A stretch of DNA of 64,000 nucleotides. Source: Nonomuraea sp. NEAU-A123. GTDB lineage: Bacteria; Actinomycetota; Actinomycetes; Streptosporangiales; Streptosporangiaceae. The stretch lies in assembly GCF_018603905.1 (NCBI RefSeq), contig NZ_JAHFZZ010000021.1, positions 124,001 to 188,000 on the forward strand. The letters are read 5' to 3'. Of the stretch, positions 59,643 to 64,000 are shown in pieces. The translations under genes were made by a program, and so were the position numbers. Each line of letters begins with the position of its first letter. The first letter of the stretch is position 1. The notes beneath the pieces are model-generated. The model made no database searches, was not told the origin of the DNA, and worked only from the letters and a program-made list of their open reading frames with translations.

Positions 59643-60350
59643 ATGAGCAGTCTGCTGCGTCCGGACGGCACGCCGATCCGCGTGCTCGTCGTGGACGACG
59701 AACCAGACCTCCTTGAGGTGCTGGAGAAGACGCTGTGCCAGGAAGGCTGGCAGGTCCGCACCGCGCCGAACGGGGCCGCCGCGATCCGCGCGGCCGAGGA
59801 GTTCGCGCCGGACGCCGCGATCCTGGACGTCATGCTGCCCGACCTGAACGGCCTGGAGCTCATGCGCAGGCTCAGAGCGCGCTGGCCCGAGCTGTGCGTG
59901 CTGTTCCTGACCGCCCGCGACGCGGTCGAGGACCGGGTCGCGGGCATCACGGCGGGCGGCGACGACTACGTGACCAAGCCGTTCAGCCTGGACGAGGTGC
60001 TCGCGCGGCTGCGCGGGCTGCTGCGCCGGGCGGGCATGGCGCGGCCCGGCACCGGAGACCGGCTCGTGGTGGCCGACCTGTCCATGGACGAGGAGGCCAG
60101 GGAGGTGAGCAGGGACGGCGTGCCGGTCGACCTGACGCCCACCGAGTTCGAGCTGCTGCGACTTCTCATGTGCAACCCGCGCCGGGTGCTGAGCAAGGCG
60201 CAGATCCTCGACCACGTCTGGTCCTACGACTTCGGCGGCCAGGCCCACGTCGTGGAGCTCTACATCAGCTACCTGCGCAAGAAGATCGACGCGGGCCGCC
60301 GGCCGCTGATCCACACCGTGCGCGGAGTCGGGTACGTGCTCAAGCCGTGA
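59643..60350 (+). CDS. OmpR-family response regulator
   Basis: A 235-residue regulator. DDE at 18-20, phospho-acceptor D62 in AILDVMLPDLNG, Thr in FLTARD and Lys in VTKPFS (intact GGDDYVTKPFS loop). Winged helix LTPTEFELLRLLMCNPRRVLSKAQILDHVWSYDFGGQAHVVELYISYLRKKID. ATG 59643 follows GGGGGAAG. It is divergent from the flavinylation operon (about 100 bases between) and overlaps its kinase by GTGA, so it probably controls that operon. Confidence 0.95.
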   Translation: MSSLLRPDGTPIRVLVVDDEPDLLEVLEKTLCQEGWQVRTAPNGAAAIRAAEEFAPDAAILDVMLPDLNGLELMRRLRARWPELCVLFLTARDAVEDRVAGITAGGDDYVTKPFSLDEVLARLRGLLRRAGMARPGTGDRLVVADLSMDEEAREVSRDGVPVDLTPTEFELLRLLMCNPRRVLSKAQILDHVWSYDFGGQAHVVELYISYLRKKIDAGRRPLIHTVRGVGYVLKP

Positions 60351-61744
60351 ACCTCCTCCCGCGCACCCTCAGAGCCCGGCTGATCGCCGGGCTGCTCGTG
60401 TTGCTGGCGCTGTCGTGCGCGGCCGTCGGCGTCGCCACGTCGGTGGCGATGGAGCGCTTCCTGCTCGGCCCCGTCGACCAGCAGCTCGCCGCCGACCACG
60501 GGCGGTTCGCCGCGAGCTTGGAGCACGGCGAGGACACGCGGGGGCAGGCGCGGGGCACGTTCGGCGCGCGGCTGGTCGACGGGCGCGTCACCCACGCGGC
60601 CGTGGTGTCGGAACGGAACGGCGCCCAACCCGGGCTCAGCCCCGACGACGAGAAGACCCTGGCGGCGCTGCCGGTCGGGGGCCCGCCGCGGACCGTGGAT
60701 CTGTCCGCCCTGGACGACTACCGTCTCCTCGCCACCGCGGGCCGGGACAACGACGTCATGATCACCGGGCTGTCCCTGCACGGTGTCGAGGAGACGCTGA
60801 ACCGCCTGCAGCTGTTCGAGCTGGTCATGTTCGCCGGCGCGCTCGCCGCCGCGGGTGTCGCGGGCGCCCTGTGGGTACGGCTGGCGCTGCGCCCCCTGCA
60901 ACGCATCGCCACGACGGCCCGCAAGGTCACCGAGCTGCCCCTGGCCAGCGGCGAGGTGACCCTGGCCGAACGCGTACCCGACACCGACCCGCGCACCGAG
61001 ACGGGCCAGGTCGGCGCCGCGTTCAACCGCATGCTGGGCCACGTGGAGTCGGCCCTCGGCCGCAGGCACGCCGTCGAGCAGCGACTGCGCGCCTTCGCCG
61101 CCGACGCCAGCCACGAGCTGCGCACCCCGCTGGCAGCGATCCGCGGGCACGCCGAGCTCGCCCTGCGCGGCGACGAGCCGATGGCGGACGGTGTACGGCA
61201 CGCGCTCGGCAGGATCGACGCCGAGTCTGAACGGATGAGCGAGCTGGTCGACGAACTGCTCCTGCTGGCCCGGCTGGACGCGGGCCGGCCGCTGGCCAGG
61301 GAGGAGGTCGACCTGTCCCGCCTGGCCATCGAGGCCACCGGCGACGCGCGGGCGGCGGGACCCGGCCACCGCTGGCGACTGGAGCTGCCGGAGGAACCCG
61401 TCACGGTGACCGGCGACCCGCTCCGGCTGCACCAGGTGATCGCGAACCTGCTGAGCAACGCCCGCATCCACACGCCCGACGGCACCACGGTCGTGGTGGC
61501 CGTACGGAGGCTGCCGGCCGCGGTGGAGATCACCGTCCAGGACGACGGCCCCGGCATACCGCCCGGCCTGGAGGAGGGGATCTTCGAGAGATTCTCCCGC
61601 GCCGACCAGGGCCGATCGCGGGCCACCGGAGGGGCCGGGCTCGGCCTGGCGATCGTCCAGGCCGTGGTGGCCGCCCACGACGGCTCGGTGGACGTACGGA
61701 GCGGCCCGGGCCGGACCGAATTCCGGCTGCTCCTGCCTGCCTGA
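60347..61744 (+). CDS. Sensor histidine kinase
   Basis: A 465-residue kinase. Two membrane segments (LIAGLLVLLALSCAAVGVATSV, about 12-33, and LVMFAGALAAAGVAGALWVRLAL, about 159-181) flank an external domain of 125 residues. HAMP, then H256 in AFAADASHELRTPLAAIRGH, N-box IANLLSNARIHTPDG, G1 DDGPGIP and G2 GGAGLGLAIV. GTG 60347 overlaps the regulator stop. It may sense redox state or an extracellular electron acceptor, given the divergent flavin operon. Confidence 0.94.
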   Translation: MNLLPRTLRARLIAGLLVLLALSCAAVGVATSVAMERFLLGPVDQQLAADHGRFAASLEHGEDTRGQARGTFGARLVDGRVTHAAVVSERNGAQPGLSPDDEKTLAALPVGGPPRTVDLSALDDYRLLATAGRDNDVMITGLSLHGVEETLNRLQLFELVMFAGALAAAGVAGALWVRLALRPLQRIATTARKVTELPLASGEVTLAERVPDTDPRTETGQVGAAFNRMLGHVESALGRRHAVEQRLRAFAADASHELRTPLAAIRGHAELALRGDEPMADGVRHALGRIDAESERMSELVDELLLLARLDAGRPLAREEVDLSRLAIEATGDARAAGPGHRWRLELPEEPVTVTGDPLRLHQVIANLLSNARIHTPDGTTVVVAVRRLPAAVEITVQDDGPGIPPGLEEGIFERFSRADQGRSRATGGAGLGLAIVQAVVAAHDGSVDVRSGPGRTEFRLLLPA

Positions 61745-61927
61745 TGGGGGCGCCAGTAAGTGGGCCCTCGCGCACGAGCATCCGCTCGAAAGACGGCAAA
61801 GGCCGTACTCATCTCAGCGGCATCCATCTGTGATGGCGGCAAGTCTCTCGCACCCCGCCGACGCCGCGCACACCGTGGGCCTGACCGCGCCCGCGAACTG
61901 CGGCGCCGGGCCGGCACGGCGGCGACT

Positions 61928-62512
61928 TCAGTGGGTGGCGCGAGAGCGGGATCGGTAGCCCGCGATCTTGGCTAGGTTGCCGCATCGTTCCATCGAGCAC
62001 CAGCGGCGGCGCCGGGCCTGCGAGTCGTCCAGGAACAGTAGCGAGCAGCCGGGATTGGCGCACTCCTTGACCCGTTCGATGAGCGGCCCGGTGACCAGCA
62101 TTACCGCGTCCCTGGCCACGGTGGCCAGTGCGGCGGGCGCGACGTGTGCGGCCTGCCGTCGCAGGGCGGGCCCGGAGTCGGTGAGGGCGAGCAGGGGCGC
62201 GAGGTCCGGGCGGCCGCTTGCCGCGTTCACCTCCGCGATGTCGGACGGATCCGGCATTGAACCGTCCATGACGGCCCGCACCACCCGGTAGAGCGCCTCG
62301 CGAAGGAGGCGGGCCTGCGCCAGGTCGCTCGGCGTGACCTCGCCCGGCTCGGGATGGAGCCCGGCCTCGGCGATCCAGCGGCCGAGCGCGGCGGGATCGG
62401 GCAGCCGTTCGAAGGCCGCCGCGTGGCGCTTGCCGAGCGTGGCGGTGAAGTCGAGACACACGCGCCCGCTGATGAACGGAAACGCCATACGGGGATCAGC
62501 GGAGCGGCTCAT
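61928..62512 (-). CDS. CGNR zinc-finger transcriptional regulator (ABATE domain)
   Basis: A 194-residue regulator. N-terminal ABATE-like part (FPFISGRVCLDFTATLGKRHAAAFERLPDPAALGRWIAEAGL) and a C-terminal CGNR zinc finger CANPGCSLLFLDDSQARRRRWC plus SMERCGNLAK, where cysteines and the CGN motif form the DNA-binding knuckle. Usually represses an adjacent oxidoreductase gene; here the quinone oxidoreductase is divergent with two operator copies between. Confidence 0.92.
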   Translation of the reverse strand: MSRSADPRMAFPFISGRVCLDFTATLGKRHAAAFERLPDPAALGRWIAEAGLHPEPGEVTPSDLAQARLLREALYRVVRAVMDGSMPDPSDIAEVNAASGRPDLAPLLALTDSGPALRRQAAHVAPAALATVARDAVMLVTGPLIERVKECANPGCSLLFLDDSQARRRRWCSMERCGNLAKIAGYRSRSRATH

Positions 62513-62528
62513 GTTCGGAAATCTACCA

Positions 62529-62580
62529 TTGACACCGGTTCATGCGGTGCTCAAGGATGACACTGGTTCAATCGGTGTCA
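62529..62580. promoter_or_regulatory. Tandem operators between CGNR regulator and quinone oxidoreductase
   Basis: Two copies of TGACACYGGTTCAWNCGGTG start 28 bases apart (62530 and 62558). Each is itself an imperfect inverted repeat: TTGACACCG...CGGTGCTCAA (62529-62554) and TGACAC...GTGTCA (62558-62580). The arrangement fits binding of two regulator dimers in the shared promoter region. Confidence 0.7.
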
Positions 62581-62596
62581 ACGAGGGTGGTGCGGC

Positions 62597-63568
62597 ATGC
62601 GCGCAGTGCGTATCGACGAGTTCGGCGGTCCCGAGGTCCTGGTGCCTGTGCAGGCCGCGGATCCGGAGGCAGGTTTCGGCGAGGTTCTCGTACGGGTCGA
62701 GGCGGCAGGAGTCAACCGGGCCGACGCCCTGCTACGCGCGGGCTCCTACCACCGCGCGGGACGCCCGCCGCTGATCCCTGGCCTGGAGGCGGCCGGGACC
62801 GTGGCCGCGGTGGGCGAGGGCGTGACGGGCCTGCAGCCCGGCCAACGGGTCATGGTGCTGGGCGCGGGCCTGTACGCCGAGCTCGCGACCGTGCCCGCCG
62901 AGCGGGTGACGGTCCTGCCCGACGGCATCGGCACGCTTGAGGCCGCCGCCCTGCCCGTAGCCTGGCTGACCGCCTGGTACTGCCTGCGCAACCTTGCCGG
63001 GCTGGCCAAGGGCGAGGCGGTCGTGGTGCACGCGGCGGCGAGCGGGGTCGGCAGCGCCGCCGTGCAGATCGCCGCCGGAATCGGCGCCCGGGTGATCGCG
63101 GTGGTGAGCTCGGCGGACAAGGCCGTCTGGGTCGCCGGCCTGGGCGCCAACGACATCGTGGACACCTCGACAGGCGACGACGAACAGCAGATCACGCGAC
63201 TGACCGACGGACGCGGCGCCGACGTGGTGCTCGACGCCGTCGGCGGATCGGCGTTCGCACGCAGCCTACGGCAGATCGCCTACGCGGGCCGCGTCATCAC
63301 CCTCGCCAACGTCGCGCTGGAACCGAGCACCGTCGACACCCGCGACTTCTACCCCAAGAACGCCACCATCCGCGGCTTCCAGCTCACCAACCTGATGGAA
63401 CACGGCTACGACCCTCGCGACGACCTCCGCGAGCTCGCCGAACGCACCGCCGCAGGCGCCTACCGGGTGCCGGTGGAGGCTGTTTTCCCGCTACAGCAGG
63501 CGCGCGAGGCACACGAACTCCTTGAGCGGCGCGGCAACCGAGGCAAGATCGTCCTGACCATAGGCTGA
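62597..63568 (+). CDS. Quinone oxidoreductase (QOR-type MDR)
   Basis: A 323-residue NADPH:quinone reductase. GroES-like N-terminus MRAVRIDEFGGPEVL..., VLVRVEAAGVNRADALLRAGSY, the nucleotide motif VHAAASGVGSAAVQIA (about 143-158), GADVVLDAVGG and C-terminal PLQQAREAHELLERRGNRGKIVLTI, the QOR signature ending. No zinc ligands. It is controlled, by context, by the divergent CGNR regulator and protects against quinones or electrophiles. Confidence 0.94.
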   Translation: MRAVRIDEFGGPEVLVPVQAADPEAGFGEVLVRVEAAGVNRADALLRAGSYHRAGRPPLIPGLEAAGTVAAVGEGVTGLQPGQRVMVLGAGLYAELATVPAERVTVLPDGIGTLEAAALPVAWLTAWYCLRNLAGLAKGEAVVVHAAASGVGSAAVQIAAGIGARVIAVVSSADKAVWVAGLGANDIVDTSTGDDEQQITRLTDGRGADVVLDAVGGSAFARSLRQIAYAGRVITLANVALEPSTVDTRDFYPKNATIRGFQLTNLMEHGYDPRDDLRELAERTAAGAYRVPVEAVFPLQQAREAHELLERRGNRGKIVLTIG

Positions 63569-64000
63569 CATCGGCACACCCGAACTCACCGGCCTCCCCG
63601 ACGGCGACCGCCCCGCGACGCGGGGGCACCGTCGGCTGAACACCGTCTTCGTCACCGGCGACTTCCTCGACGGCACAAGATCACCGGCGGTCCGCGGCAA
63701 CTGCGACAACGGGCACGTTCCCGACGGCCGCTGCTCACGCGCCTCCTTGGCCGACGGCTCCCGGCTCAGCTCGGATGCGAGGATCTCCGCCAAGGGCGTA
63801 CAGCTGACGCGAACGAGGGCATCTGCTCCGCGAGCGCGTGCGTTCGGCCGTCCCACAACGGCACCTTTCGCCCGGCATAGCGCGGCGACGCCGGTCCCCG
63901 GGTCTGGCCTCCGACGAAGCCGGTTCGCGCCCTTTGGCGTGCGGGCGGTCGTCGAACCGGCCTACGCCTACGCCTGCGGGGAGGGCAGCGGGTCCTGGCC
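63569..64000. other. Right edge without a recognisable gene
   Basis: No complete gene is supported. A plus-strand frame from about 63573 (GTPELTGLPDGDRPATRGH..., NTVFVTGDFLDG) shows gene-like codon bias for about 60 codons but lacks a start and decays into Arg/Ser-rich sequence; it may be a remnant. The last 120 bases are uninterpretable without the neighbouring sequence. Confidence 0.4.

Noticed and set aside
63491..63856. 121-codon minus-strand ORF at the right edge
   Set aside because: Antisense to the end of the quinone oxidoreductase gene and with shadow-frame composition; not supported as a gene.

Overview
The window is very GC-rich, with strong G/C preference at third codon positions, frequent GTG starts and many 4-base ATGA/GTGA gene overlaps. 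Together with the gene content (mycobacterial-type acyl-ACP desaturase, WXG100 pair, CGNR zinc-finger regulator, MAB_1171c-type membrane protein beside XRE and ImmA/IrrE genes, HAIR-type heat-shock operator, many two-component systems) this indicates a filamentous actinobacterium. Streptosporangiales (Nonomuraea-like) is my best guess, but no rRNA or other phylogenetic marker is present. I saw no tRNA, rRNA, CRISPR array, intact insertion sequence or prophage. It reads as ordinary chromosome rather than a mobile island.

Layout. 1-3.9 kb: peptide ABC importer operon on the minus strand (binding lipoprotein, two permeases, start of an ATPase). 4-13 kb: small metabolic genes (zinc alcohol dehydrogenase, M20 amidohydrolase, HAD phosphatases, DinB-like, NUDIX, acyl-ACP desaturase, FMN reductase, ArfB-type rescue factor, XRE regulator, serine hydrolase). 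13-22.4 kb: PhoD phosphatase, a lone HlyD-type adaptor, then a MacAB-like exporter in an operon with a two-component system. 22.4-32 kb: FG-GAP secreted protein, P450, MFS exporter, truncated gene, TetR regulator, WXG100 pair, heme oxygenase, DUF1023-type hydrolase and PaaK-like ligase; three minisatellite-type repeats lie here. 32-42 kb: NarL-type two-component system, Lon protease with an almost perfect HAIR operator, Fic protein, quinone oxidoreductase, MarR, FUSC-like membrane protein and a GH13 enzyme.

42.3-45.2 kb: a methionine importer operon (metN, metI, metQ) with two unusual parts: a 21-codon leader ORF followed by two hairpins upstream of metN, and an unrecognised 112-codon ORF coupled by overlapping start/stop codons between metN and metI. 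45-54 kb: a lysine- and aromatic-rich secreted protein, acyl-CoA synthetase, a 33-residue membrane peptide, an RmlC-like epimerase, an XRE / ImmA-IrrE / MAB_1171c cassette divergent from a methyltransferase, and an HtrA-like protease with a HAIR-like element at its start.

54-64 kb: an ABC exporter with its own winged-helix regulator and operator, an extracellular flavinylation module (ApbE, FMN-binding protein, membrane flavocytochrome-like reductase) divergent from a two-component system, and a CGNR regulator divergent from a quinone oxidoreductase with two tandem operator copies between them. The most interesting leads are the methionine operon leader and inserted gene, the two protease genes with HAIR-type elements, the flavinylation module with its adjacent sensor, and the repeat-rich 27-31 kb stretch.
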